64,000 nucleotides of DNA from Trifolium pratense (taxonomy: Eukaryota > Streptophyta > Magnoliopsida > Fabales > Fabaceae). The number at the start of each line of letters is the position of its first letter. The stretch's first letter is position 1. Shown here piece after piece: positions 11,842 to 24,105 of this stretch. The stretch spans positions 22,932,777-22,996,776 of the forward strand of contig NC_060063.1 in NCBI RefSeq assembly GCF_020283565.1, read 5' to 3'. The notes under the pieces were generated by a model. The model saw only the letters and a program-made list of their open reading frames with translations, had not been told where the DNA came from and made no database searches. The translations under genes were made by a program, and so were the position numbers.

Positions 11842-11870
<29 letters not shown>
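11842..11870 (+). repeat. (CT)n microsatellite in the 5' leader
   Basis: An uninterrupted CT run of about 14 units sits roughly 70 bp after the TATA box, so it is probably transcribed. Confidence 0.9.
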
Positions 11871-12255
11871 ACCCCGTTCCGTTCTCCACCTTCATTCAAC
11901 ACCATTCCTTTTCCATACTCAATATTACCACCACCATAATCCTCATTTCATTTTCTCTAACTATTTATATCACACACACATCCCTCACCTCAACAATTTC
12001 TCTTTCTAGAATCTAACCATAAGTTACTCCCTTCTTTCATTAGAATCCATAACATATCCATCTGAATCCAACAAATTTCCCATTCTCTTCCACATATAGC
12101 AAAAAAATACACATAACTTTCCAACACCCCTTTTTCCATAAATCCAATTCCCAAACCCAACATATATATATTTTTTCATTTTCCATCAAACAAAAAAAAA
12201 ACTATCTTATTTCTTGTGTGAAATTTTCAGATTTGGCTTTGGAAGTTGGAATAAC

Positions 12256-12903
12256 ATGGCGTCATCTATGATCTCAAACACAACAATACCACCAACAACA
12301 AGTGACCGATCACATAGAATAAAAAGGAAGAAAAAAGCCCAATCAAAAGCCCAACAGGCCCAAGAACAACAACAAAGGTTACAAAGCCATGCTAAATGGA
12401 GATCACAAGCCCAACAACAAATCTACTCTTCCAAACTCCACCAGGCTTTATCAAGAGTCAACCTTTCCGGCGGGCCTCGCCGTGGCAAAGCCGTCCGGGA
12501 AGCCGCCGACAGAGTTCTCGCCACTGCTGCCAAAGGAAGAACACGGTGGAGCAGAGCCATACTCACAAACAGGCTGAGACTCAAATTCAGGAAACAGAAA
12601 AGAAATCATAATCAACAGAAAGCTGTTGGGCCGGCCCGGTCTAAAAAAGCCCGGTTCGGTGTTTTACGTCTTAAAGGTAAAACACTTCCAGCGGTTCAGA
12701 GAAAAGTGAAAGTATTGGGCCGGTTAGTTCCTGGTTGTAGAAAAGAACCGTTACCGGTTATTCTTGAAGAAGCTATCGATTATATACCGGCTCTTGAGAT
12801 GCAAGTTCGCGCCATGGCAGCTTTAGCTGATTTACTATTCGGCTCTTCATCTTCTTCCGCCGCCGGCTCTAGTGATGGTTCCGGTTTGCCGCCGCCGAGT
12901 TAA
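12256..12903 (+). CDS. Atypical bHLH transcription regulator, AIF / bHLH147-149-like
   Basis: A single-exon ORF of 215 residues. The start chosen is the ATG in AACATGGCG, a good plant context; the frame is open slightly upstream but has no earlier ATG. Residues 20-60 are Lys/Gln-rich (RIKRKKKAQSKAQQ). Residues 62-116 hold the family block ALSRVNL...GRTRWSRAIL. The helix-loop-helix spans about 146-193 (KVKVLGRLVPGCRKEPLPVI, then EEAIDYIPALEMQVRAM), and the end is Ser/Gly/Pro-rich. The segment before helix 1 lacks the His-Glu-Arg residues needed for E-box binding, so by family knowledge it acts by binding other HLH proteins and repressing brassinosteroid-linked growth (ATBS1-interacting factors). 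No intron or break seen. Assignment within the AIF/IBH1/UPBEAT1 relatives is by recall. Confidence 0.9.
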   Translation: MASSMISNTTIPPTTSDRSHRIKRKKKAQSKAQQAQEQQQRLQSHAKWRSQAQQQIYSSKLHQALSRVNLSGGPRRGKAVREAADRVLATAAKGRTRWSRAILTNRLRLKFRKQKRNHNQQKAVGPARSKKARFGVLRLKGKTLPAVQRKVKVLGRLVPGCRKEPLPVILEEAIDYIPALEMQVRAMAALADLLFGSSSSSAAGSSDGSGLPPPS

Positions 12904-13987
12904 TAAAATTTACTTTTGGCTTATATGCCAGCTGTCTTTTTTTTGTTACTTGATTTTTGTTATTATTATTTTTATTTGTCTCGGTTTCTCTCTCTCTCTT
13001 CTTGCCAGTGAAGTTTTTTTTTTTGTTAATTGTTAATACAACTACTTAGTATTATTATATTATTATTATTTTGATAACATTTTTCTTGTAGTTCACTTTT
13101 CCAGTACTATTTCATATTAATCTTACCCGTAAGAGTGTTGAATATATAATACCTATTTCGTGCCAAAATATAAGCAAATATGGGTAAAACTATATATTTG
13201 GTTAAAGATTTGAACCAAATACATTCACTCTTTTTGCTTATATTTTGGGACGGAAGGAGTACATCAACACTATTGATCTTTAAGGCACAGACACCAAACA
13301 CAATACTAATACACTAATATTGATACTAATAATAATTTAAAAATATTTAATAAAGTGTAATCATATGAGTGTGTATAAGTGTGTTAGTATCGTGTTAGAC
13401 ACTAAACATGTTTTTGATTATAAGTGTCTGTTTAAGTAAGTAGTACTATAATGTATCTTTGAGTTAAGAAGCTTGCAAATAAAACATCTATTACTATTAT
13501 TCAGGAATATTTAGTATTATGATGGATATGTCGGAATGTGATGCATCGTATTTTTTCAAAAATTATAGAATATAACTTCTGCAAAATTATGAAAGTGATA
13601 TATGTTAATATCTACTTGAACCTTATGGTACGTGTTCGATTGTCATGGAAGGTAAAAACTCTACTAAAAAGATCAATAGAAAAGATTGTGAAGTAAAACA
13701 TAGAAATTACTATACTAAACATAGACTTTGAGTAATAGTAAATAAATACTCCATGTGGGTATGATTTAAGGGAAAAGGAAATTATGGTTACAATTGAGAG
13801 TGGGATCATGGTTGTTAAAATGTGTAGCTATAGGTAGGTTGTGTATGAAGGTGTATAATATTATCATGATCATGATCATACATTTTGCACTTCAACTACT
13901 ATGTACCAATATTTTTTTTTGTGTGTATAGTTCTAAAAAAGAAACCCAAATATGTCATAGCAACTTTATTTCTTAATTGGTGTGGTC
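12904..13987. other. 3' flank of the bHLH gene
   Basis: Probable 3' UTR, a short CT tract near 12984-13000, one Stowaway-like MITE (13152-13259) and AT-rich DNA. It ends at the left border of duplication A. Confidence 0.4.
13152..13259. mobile_element. Stowaway-like MITE
   Basis: The left end CCTATTTCGTGCCAAAATAT and right end ATATTTTGGGACGGAAGGAG are inverted copies, flanked by TA (13150-13151 and 13260-13261). 108 bp. Confidence 0.7.
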
Positions 13988-16900
13988 TTATGATACTCAA
14001 TTTCATTCCCATCAAAGGAGTTTTGAAACATCATAGCACGTGATGTCTTTGTACTGAATTCTGAAATTTATTGGCCTTGGATCTTAATCTCAATCAGTTC
14101 AGTACAGGGTACCCTGTCATTGTACTGTGAGTGTCAAGTTACAAGTTTTGCATATGCGTATATGGTAAATTTCACAATTTTTACCATGTACTATTTTTAG
14201 TTGTAGATACTAGTGGTATGGAGTAAAAGAAAAGAAGAAGAAAAATAGTAGATGGTACATAAAGTTACACTAAACACGGCACTGGTTAAAAAATACTAGA
14301 TGGTACATAAAGTTTGTCATAGTAATATTGGTGATTGAAATATAGGTGATATTATTTATTTATATATCTAATATATCGAGATTTTTAGTAAAAATGTGGT
14401 ATTAATTTTTTTAACCCAATTTATTGATCTTTTAAGACATTCTTCATGTATCAACAAGACACTTATAGGTGTGTCTGACACTAGACATTTATAAACGTCG
14501 ATGTTATATATAGGACATCTCAAAAATAGAAATTTACAAAAATATGACTTATTTAATAACAATTTAAAGAAAATAAAAAAACAAATATAAGTGTTATAAA
14601 ACTCAACTAATATTAATTTTCTTTTGTTTTATCAAACTACCATCAATCAATGTAGAATTTCGCAGTCCCTCATAAAATAATGATGGCATGAAATGAAACA
14701 TCAAATTTTGACGGATAAAATTTATTTTTAATTTAAATACTAACCACTAAACACATATGGTTATCTCAATCTATAAATAATTAAATATGTGTGACGTATT
14801 TGTTTTCATATAAAAAATTAGAGTACCAAGATAGTGACTCAGTCTAAAGTAGAGAAAATTTAGTTGTTTGGTAAGACTTCGGTAAGTTCATATAACAAAA
14901 AAAAAAATTGTTTGGTTTTATACTTTATTCTTTATAAAGTATAAACTATAAGCTCCGCTATAAGTTAACTTATCACTCATATGTTATTTTTTACCAAACA
15001 AAACCTTATAAATGAGAGGTTTTCATTCTGGTTAAAAATTGATGTAGGTTATTTATGAAATAGTAAATTATAGTACTTGGTGAATTGGTACAAGGTAACT
15101 CCACTCTACTTTCTCTGTTATAAAGCATTGCCGAAAGCGCCAAAAACAAAAAAACATGCTTATTCGACACAATACAATGGACCCATGTGGCATGTTACCC
15201 CCACTTTGTACAACACTGATTATATTTGACATCACCCCCCCTTCTTTACTTTTACAACCCCACTCACTTTTACATCTTTCTTCCTCTGTCAACCCCAAAA
15301 AACTTCACTGGAAAAACTGACCTCAAAACAATGGAGTTGCTGTCTCTGTATTTTTGTATAAAATTATTGTACTTTTACTTTTGTTAAAAAAAAAATTATT
15401 GTACTCCTTCATTAATTAAAATTATTGTACTCCTAAAATATTGAGAGTAATTTTTTATTAAGTAGTCTAATTGTTAGAGATTTTATCATTCAGATGAATA
15501 AGTAAAGTGTTGAGTTTTCGAACCACAACTTCAGCATATATAATACGATGTCTTTTTAACTGAGTTAACCTCACAGAAGCATATTAAAAATAAGTAATTT
15601 GTTTAGAAATAAATTATTTATCTCTTTTAAAAAATTAACAACATTGTTTATTGATTAATTAAATAGAATTGCATGTAATTAAAATAGTGTGACGTAAATA
15701 ATACTCCCTCCGGTCCTTTTAATTCTTTATCATATATATATTAGATTAGCCTTCACACAACATCATAAGAACTAGTATCCAGACCCTTGCTAAACACGAG
15801 TAAAAATACGTTTTAGATTTATTGACTTGTAAAAAATATATTTTAGTATATTCTACTTTAAACTAAACAAATTAAAATTTTAATTGCTAATGAAAATAAT
15901 TAATAACAATTACATAAACTATTACAATCTTATATAATTTAATCATTAAAATAACACTCTGTAATAAAAACTAATTGTAAAATTTATATATAGTGTTATA
16001 GACTTTCTTAGGGAAGATTACTATACAAATAAAAGGGATCAAACATGATGCGAGGGTTTAAATCAAGATTGACATTATAGGCATTCAACCATCAAAACAA
16101 TGTAATTTAACTTTATCTAACATCAGGTTATTTGTAATTTTCTTAGCCTTGAAAACTCTATTATTCCGTTCATTTCACATAACTCAAATAAGCTCGCAAT
16201 TCTCCATAAGAATGAATAAACTGAACAAAATGATTATTCCAAAAACAACATCATTAGTACTATTATTTCAACAAAAAAAAAATCATTAGTACTAGTATAA
16301 TCCTAAAAGGACATATTAATACTATCCAAAAAGAATATCACATAGTCTAAAATTCACTACTTTAATAGTTAACACTAATTGTTTCAGCCTCCTCTCATTC
16401 GTTCTCATCATCAAGAAACAACATATAAGGAGCGTGTATGGTATTTTTTATTAAAAGAAATCAATCACTCGATATACTTTTTCGATGTCAAATACGTATC
16501 TGACATGATACTTTAACAATTTTAAAATATTGGTCCTTCCTAAGTAAGGGCATTGAATAATTGATCTTAATGGTTCACATGCACTACCACATGGGGCAAT
16601 GGTGGTCTGATAAAGCTTGACACTTATTTTTTATGTCTTCAAGCTAAGACAAGAACTACCTCTCCTTTTCGGTGGAAGATAGGGCCAGTTAAATTAAGGC
16701 ACACGAGTGTCTTAGTTTCATCACTATCAATTTACTCAATACATGTGCCTCTTATCTTCACCCATAGTATTAGAATCAGAGAGATTTAATGGTTTGAAAA
16801 AGAAAGAAAGAAAGGGTTTGTTTGTGTAAATTATTTAAAATCAGAAACATTTAATGGTTGAAATAAAGGACCACATAAAAAAAGTTGTACATTTGTTGGT

Positions 16901-19885
16901 AAGTGACTTTAAAGTTTATCACATGATGATGGTACCTTTCATTTATTTCAAAATTTTGTGTAACGGGTGACAAGAATTATTCATTAGCTCCCATGTGGTT
17001 TATTCAATCCTTCTTTTTGCGTATAATTAAAAGGGTGTTACAATTGGGGATTCTAGATTGTTGAATATTCAATGTGTCGATTCAGTGAGATTTCCTTCTC
17101 TCGGCCCAATAGTGGTATAGGAGTCTCGTTAAGGGAACAATATGTGAGTGGCGATGGATCATGAATACGGAGATATATACTTACATTTGAGGGGAGATTT
17201 GGAAATCTATCAAGTGTGAGTTATGTGTCACATTGGTTGGAAGAGTTGAGGTTGAACACTTTATAAGTAAGAGGACCCATAAATCTATAATGTCTTAAGA
17301 TTTAGGGTGAAAGTGTGGTGTTAAAACTCACTTGTAAGGTTGCTCAATGTACTAATTCAATCCAGTAAGGTTCTCCACTATGGTCTAACTATTTTCAAAG
17401 TGAGGTTACTAATTTCTCTACTTTTGGTGAATGAGATTGAATTCATCTCTTGGACATGGTTTATTGGAAGATTAGGTCGTAAATATTGCTTTGCGGATTT
17501 TTCCGCTTTATATTGTATTCAAAGTATTCGAGGATGTGTTGCCTTTAGGATCAGTACTCTTTGTACTCTTTTTATTAATACCTTGGTTGAGATGTTTAAA
17601 CTAAATTTTAAAAAGAGGACTAAATTTATGAGCTGGTAAAAGTAAGAGGTCACAATTACAACTAAACAAAATAAATATAAACAAAATGGATAGGTTTTTT
17701 TATAGTTTGTAAATAAAGTGACAAGCACAACTGAAATTTATACATAATTATGAGTTATCATATTCGCTTATTTAAAAAAAAAAAAAATTATCATATTCGA
17801 ACTCTAATAAAAGTGTCCATCATAATAGTATGAGTTTTTACCGGTTAAATAGAACTTATAGAATAATTAAATGAAATTTATATTAGTTGAACTTATCCAA
17901 CACGATACAAATGTAAATGAAATCCATGAAAGGACACAAGTAATATTATGTCCATTAGTCAATGTGGCTTTTGCTTAATGAAAACACCTAACACAAAAAT
18001 GCATGTGCATGATTTACATAAGAAACAAATTGGTGAAAGGGAAAAGTGATTAATAAAAAATGAACAATTTTATTCTCTTTATTATTCATTTCATTTGCAT
18101 GCGTTTGCTTCTAATTTCAGAAAAGTTTGTTCTGACAAAGATATATTCTACTAGTAGAGTAATATATTTATTTATTTATTTACCCATGAAATGGACCAAT
18201 TGATAGTTTCTTCCATATTCTACCTAGGAATTCTATGGGTATATATTAGTATCCTTTTTAAGCTATGATCAACAAGTTCTGTATGATAAAGCTGTAAGGA
18301 AAAGGACAAGGGACTTTGGCACGTTGTAATGGAACTTATATATGAAAAGCAATTATATTCCAATTTGTCGCAGGCCACATAAATATTTGTTTGAGACGAA
18401 AGGAACCTCATTAAGCAATATATTTTATTTATTTAATTAAAGTTTCAACAAATTCTCTTTCAATGAATTTGTCAATAATTGAAAAAATAAAATAAATTGA
18501 TTTTTTTATATAATAAAAATGAATTGACATTTAAATGAACCGTGGGTAAAAAAATTATGAGACACAAGCGGCGTAGGTAAAAAAAAAAAAAAAAAACCAA
18601 AAGCTTGAAAACTCAATATATATTTTTTGAGATGGTTTTATTCATTTCGGATTGATGCAACTAAGAAGAGTCCATGATATTAATAATATTAATTAACTTA
18701 TTTGTTGTTTACATGTTTAAAAAAAAAAAAAATTGAGAAAATGTGATTGATGTGTCACATTTTCTGTTATAGATGGTGTATAATTAAATGGTGATGTCGT
18801 GAATTCAATGTCATGTGGTGTTCAACTAATCCTATGCATGTTGTGTTAGGTAATCCATCTTATGCATGACTAATTACCAAATTCCTTTACCAAAACCAAA
18901 ATCCATTTTTGCTAGCCATGTCCAAGGTGTCTACATTAATTAATGAATGTTATATTTGCAAAAATTTATTATCTCAAAATAAGTGAGATGAATTAAAGAA
19001 AATGGTTTACCTATAAACAACTGAAATTGTAAAATAAAACTAAATTTTTATTTTACAAAATTTTAGAACATAAAATAAAAACTATCCTAAACGGGCCAAA
19101 ATTATTTTTTGTTAGCTGAGCAGAGCACCATATAAATTTTGAAATCTAGGTCATCAATCATATTGTTCGGTGCTTTTTTCATAATCATATATCCAGCTAC
19201 TTCAAATTAATAAAACTAAATTTCATGACTTCTTTTTAGGGCATATACTCCCTCTGTTTCATATTATAAAAAAAATTGATGACAGTCAATTATATGATAT
19301 TTTTAGTAGTAATTTAGTGTAGTTTTAATAGCAATTGAAGTCCAAAAGCAAGCAAATACTTGAAAAAGTGAAATTTTTTGGCACAGAAGCAAGAAAAGTG
19401 GAAAAAACATCAAAAAATGGCAAAAACGTAATAACAGTGCAAGTCATCGTACCTACGATGAGATACAGGGTGGCGCGATGAGAAGGCGGTTTAAATTGAA
19501 GAAAATCTGCAACAAATCTTTTTCATCGTACCACGATGACTTGTCATCGTGGCATGATAAAGGCGGTTGAAGAAAAACAGAAAATCTGGAGAAGATCTTC
19601 CATTGTACCACGATATGATCCATTGTGGCCACGATGAGGCAAAATTACACGCCATCGTGGCCAAGATGGGTGCGCAGAAAAAGCCCAAATCCAGCTTTAA
19701 AACTATAAATAGAGTCATCCTCCTTCACTATTATTGATTCCAAAATATTGAGGGCTATCCAATATTCACTCTAGAGTTAGGAAAACTCGAAGGAGGAGGC
19801 AAGGAGGGCCAATGAACTCCAAGGCCAATAAGGTTTTTTTTTATTGTCTTTGTAATTTATTTTTCCTAAGTTAGGTCGAGTAGAT
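13988..19885 (+). repeat. Segmental duplication copy A
   Basis: From TTATGATACTCAATTTC to the LTR-like GGTCGAGTAGAT, this 5.9-kb stretch is matched in the same orientation, with few differences, by 53271-59041. No gene was recognised inside. Open frames at 15068-15298 (minus), 17340-17639 and 18220-18411 (minus) are kept in both copies only because the copies are young. Differences include about 190 bp at 14740-14930 missing from A', and about 90 bp at 55365-55455 missing from A. Confidence 0.9.
15772..15800 (-). mobile_element. Helitron-like 3' terminus (minus strand), decayed
   Basis: Read on the minus strand, a degenerate hairpin (ACTCGTGTTTAGCAAGGGT) is followed by about 8 nt and CTAG/T, the Helitron 3' end pattern. 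The equivalent in A' is at 54835. The 5' TC end was not located. Confidence 0.4.
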
Positions 19886-20672
19886 GAACTCCTTTATGAA
19901 TGCTTGAGACATTTAACCCTGGTTAGATAAAGTTTATGCTCAATTGTTATTTCGTTATTTTCTATATTTGTCTTGGTTTTAACTCTTCGTTCTTTAGTAT
20001 TGATCACATTAATTGAATGAACCTAGAGGAAAATTAACTAATCCCGTGACAACATCTTAATAAGCCAGACTAAAAAGACATTTCATCCTATCTATATGAG
20101 ACCATTAAATTCGGTATATGACAGTACGAGTGCAGGGTTAAGATTAACACGTAGTTAAATTCTGCACTGATGTTAAGAAACCGAGCTGACTTAGAGAACT
20201 TGTTAAACTTTGAACTTCTAAAGGTAAGGACGCCCCTTCGAGGCTGAACCCATTAAAGGTAATGACACGGGATAACGAAGGCTAAACCTAGACTAGCTTA
20301 ATTGGTTCGACCTAAACAGATTGCAATAGAAGTAAGATTAGTAATACTAGGCTTACTTTACTGAAGATTAATTTGTAGCTTATAACTGATAACAAAATAT
20401 ATTATAACGTCACTTACCAACCAGGAGTAAGGGATGGATTCGAAACACTTAACCACACACACACCCTTTTATTATTATTATTGTCATTTATTTTATTGCT
20501 ATTTACTTTTATGCAACTCTCTCAAACAAACAAAGCGAATGCAAAACATATTTACTTTATAAATTCCTAAGCGAAACTAGTAATTTTGGCACACCCGTGG
20601 AGAACAATAACTTATCACTTTATTACTTGGTTGTGATTCTGTGCACTTGCAGAGCCACCATCAATAATCATT
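19284..20672 (+). mobile_element. LTR-like retrotransposon fragment (probable solo LTR)
   Basis: It starts near TGACAGTCAATTATATGATA. It contains TATAAATA at 19704-19711 preceded by an array of CATCGT...ACGATG palindromes (19440-19680), and continues through a long transcribed-type region to GTGCACTTGCAGAGCC and about 20672. The promoter layout and long downstream part resemble a plant Ty3/gypsy LTR plus leader. No primer site, gag or pol is attached. The first 600 bp belong to duplication A and the last 340 bp to duplication C. Confidence 0.5.
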
Positions 20673-21905
20673 TTTTCTTATTTAAAATTATAAGCAAAAA
20701 CAAATAATTTTTTATCATTTTTAAGATTTACTTTTACTTATTCTCATGAAATTAAATTGTATTTAATTTACTCTCTCTATTATTTTCTCTATAATCAATA
20801 ATCTAATAAAAATTCTTTTTACATCTACTGATGAAATTTATTTTAAGAAAAACACAAAAATTCTCTATAATCAATATATTTACTTTTTTTTTAATAAATG
20901 TGAAGTTTTTTTGTTGTTGCATTTGAGTACTTTCTAGCTAGATAGCTCCAAAATCATTGGCATCCTAATAAACTCTTGAAAGCATGGTCCAAAGCAATGG
21001 AAAAGAAGTAATTATAACAAATGTAAAATTTTCAAAATTCAGAGTTAGAAAATTTATATCATATATCATCTATAATTTTTTTTATAGAAATTAAAAAATT
21101 ATTTGATATGTTATTAAGACTCATCATAATTAAGATATTTAATAAAATCCCATAAACCGTAAATGTTGATGGATTTCAATAACATACCAAATGATTCTTA
21201 ATTTCTTTAAGAACTTTTAATTCAACGATAAATTTTATAAACTCGTATTCGTCATTACTTATGCACCACACACCACGTAAACTACTCTTTCATATTAGAC
21301 AAAGTCTATGACCCTTATTGTTAAATTCAAATTGCTAGCTTAGAAATTTTTTAAAGTAGTTTTGCACTAAAAAATTTCCATTTTAAACAAAATATATCAG
21401 TTTTACCCTAAATTAATGTTTAAAAATTTCAATTTTTCTCTAAACTAACCCCGAAAATACCAAAACATTTGGATAGTTTAAGGTACAATTTATCAATAAC
21501 CCCTAAACTAACCCCTAAAATATCCGTTTTAATAGTTTAAGGTACAATTTATCAATTATGTCCTTACTTAATAACTACACTTTATATATATTTTTCATAA
21601 AATTTAATCGAGAGAGGAAGAGTGTATATGTTAAATTTATTTAAAAATAGAAAATAAATGGTAGATTAAATGAGGGTAGAATTGAAAAAAAAAATATAAC
21701 AACCCATTATCTTTGTTGAAGAGCTTTATACTAAAGTTCGCTAGCCAGCACCTATTTCCTTCACGCGAAGTATGATTGATTCAGATTTGTTATTTCAAAC
21801 TAAGCAAATTACGCGGTGAATCCATCACTAACTGAGATATATATTGAGATCATGCCTATAAGAATCTTAGAGTCACTTTCCACAATAAAATGATATATAT
21901 TCTTA
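20336..21905 (+). repeat. Duplication copy C
   Basis: Matched in the same orientation by 22585-24105. It begins at GATTAGTAATACTAGGC inside the LTR-like fragment and ends at ATGATATATATTCTT. Inside, 21432-21560 holds two diverged direct repeats (TAGTTTAAGGTACAATTTAT). No gene. Confidence 0.85.
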
Positions 21906-22015
21906 TTTATTATTCTGCTATTTATTTATTTATTTATTGCGTTCTGCGACTGTCTTGCTGCAACATATGCTATAGCATCTTGTGCAGCATTGTGTCCACT
22001 GCGTGCCGGAATTTC

Positions 22016-22051
<36 letters not shown>

Positions 22052-22584
22052 CATCTTACTGATTTTTTTATTTTTTCTTTCAAACATGCCTAATATTGAT
22101 TTTGTTACGCAAGGTTAGACATTTTCGGTGATTGATCTATGGATTTCAGTTCATGGGATGGTATTGTTACTTTCTTCTTGGAATATTAAAATGGGTTAAT
22201 AATTTTGAGCAAACTTTTGTTTCTTTTATATTGTTATTAGTTTTGCCTTATCCAATGTTACTTCTTGTTGTGTTTTGGATATGAAATTTGTTTCGTTTCA
22301 AAATAATTTCATATGTTCTGCATGTGTTGTTTACAGTAACAAAAAAGAAATAAAAAGCGTAAAAAAGAAAGAAAAAAAAAAGCTTAAAAAAAAGCATAAA
22401 AAAAATTAAAAAAATCTGCTTGCAAATAAACCGGTCGGTTCAAAAAACCGCCGGTTCGCCGGTTTTTCCGGTTCATTCCGGTTTTCACCGGTTCATTAGT
22501 ATGTTCGGTCCAACAATCAGACCAGACCGGTTTACCTCCGGTTCCCGGTTCGACCGGCCGGTCCGGTCCGGTTTTTAAAACACT
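21906..22584. other. Spacer between C and C', with CCGG-rich element end
   Basis: It holds a (CT)n run (22019-22047) and, from about 22430, a GC-rich stretch of repeated CCGGTT/CCGGTCC motifs ending TTTTTAAAACACTG at 22585. That end looks like the terminus of a plant DNA transposon (CAGTGTTTTAAAAACCGG read inversely). The matching left end is not visible. No gene. Confidence 0.5.
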
Positions 22585-24105
22585 GATTAGTAATACTAGG
22601 CTTACTTTACTGAAACTTAATTTGTAGCTTATAACTGATAACAAAGTATAATATAACGCCACTTACCAAGTAGAAGTAAGGGAAGAATTCGAAACACTTA
22701 ACCACACACACCATTTTATTATTATTGTCATTTATTTTATTGCTATTTACTTTTGTGCAACTCTCTCAAACTAACAAATCGATCGAATGCAAAGCATATT
22801 TACTTTCGAAATTCCTAAGCGAAACTAGTAATTTTGGAACAATCCCTGTGGAGAACGATAACTTATCACTTTATTACTTGATTGCGATTCTGTGCACTTG
22901 CAGAGCCACCATCAATAATCATTTTTTCTTATTTCAAATTATAAGCAAAAACAAATAATTTTTATCATTTTTAAGAATGACTTTTACTTATTCTCATGAA
23001 ATTAAATTGCATTTAATTTACTCTTTCTATTATTTTCTCTATAATCAATAATCAATAACCAAATAAAAATTCTTTTTATATCTACTCATGAAATTTATTT
23101 TAAGAAAAACACAAAAATTCTCTATAATCAATATTTACTTTTTTTAATAAATGTGAAGTTTTTGTTGTTGTTGCATTTGAGTACTTTCTAGCTAGATAGC
23201 TCCAAAATCATTGGCATCCTAATAAACTCTCGAAAGCATGGTCCAAAGCAATGGAAAAGAAGTAATTATAACAAATATAAAATTTTCAAAATTCACATAA
23301 AATTTATATCATATAGATCATCTATAATTTTTTTTATAGAAATTAAAAAATTATTTGATATGTTATTGAGACTCATCAAAATTAAGATATTTAATAAAAT
23401 CCCATAAACCGTAATTTTTTTAAGAACTTTTAATCCAACAATAAATTTTATAAACTCGTATTCGTCATTACTTATGCACCACGCACCTAGTAAACTACTC
23501 TTCCATATTAGACAAAGTCTATGACCCTCATTGTTAAGTTCAAATTGCTAGCTAATAAATACTCCATCCAAATTTTCATTTTAAACAAAATATATCAGTT
23601 TTGCCCTAAATTAATCTTTAAAAATTTCAATTTTTCTCTAAACTAACCCCTAAAATACCAAAACATTTGGATAGTTTAAGGTACAATTTATCAATAACCC
23701 CTAAACAAACCCCTAAAATATCCGTTTTAATAGTTTAAGGTACAGTTGATCAATTATGTCCTTACTTAATAACTACACTTCACATTTTTCATAAAATTTA
23801 ATCGAGAGAGGAAGAGTGTATATGCTAAATTTATTTAAAAATAGAAAATAAATGGTAGATTAAATGAGGGTAGAATTGAAAAAAAAGAATATAACAACCC
23901 ATTATCTTTGTTGGAGAGCTTTATACTAAAGTTCGCTAGCCAGCACCTATTTCCTTCGCGCGAAGTATTATTGATTCAGATTTGTTAATTCAAACCAAGC
24001 AAATTACGAATGCGGTGAATCCATCACCAACTGAGATATATATTGAGATCATGCCTATAAGAATCTTAGAGTCACATTCCACAATAAAATGATATATATA
24101 TTCTT
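22585..24105 (+). repeat. Duplication copy C'
   Basis: A direct repeat of 20336-21905 with point changes and small indels. It starts exactly where the CCGG-rich element ends and finishes at GATATATATATTCTT. No gene. Confidence 0.85.

Noticed and set aside
12389..12611. Alternative frames inside the bHLH gene
   Set aside because: The helix-loop-helix family motifs are only in the frame starting at 12256.
15068..15298. 76-codon minus frame also open at 54135-54338
   Set aside because: Conserved only because A and A' are recent copies; it is low complexity, has an indel between copies and no known domain.
17000..17340. TRIM- or LTR-like motif (CACATTGGTTGG...TTTATAAGTAAGAGGACCC)
   Set aside because: Resembles short LTRs, but no second LTR, primer site or target duplication was seen in A or A'.
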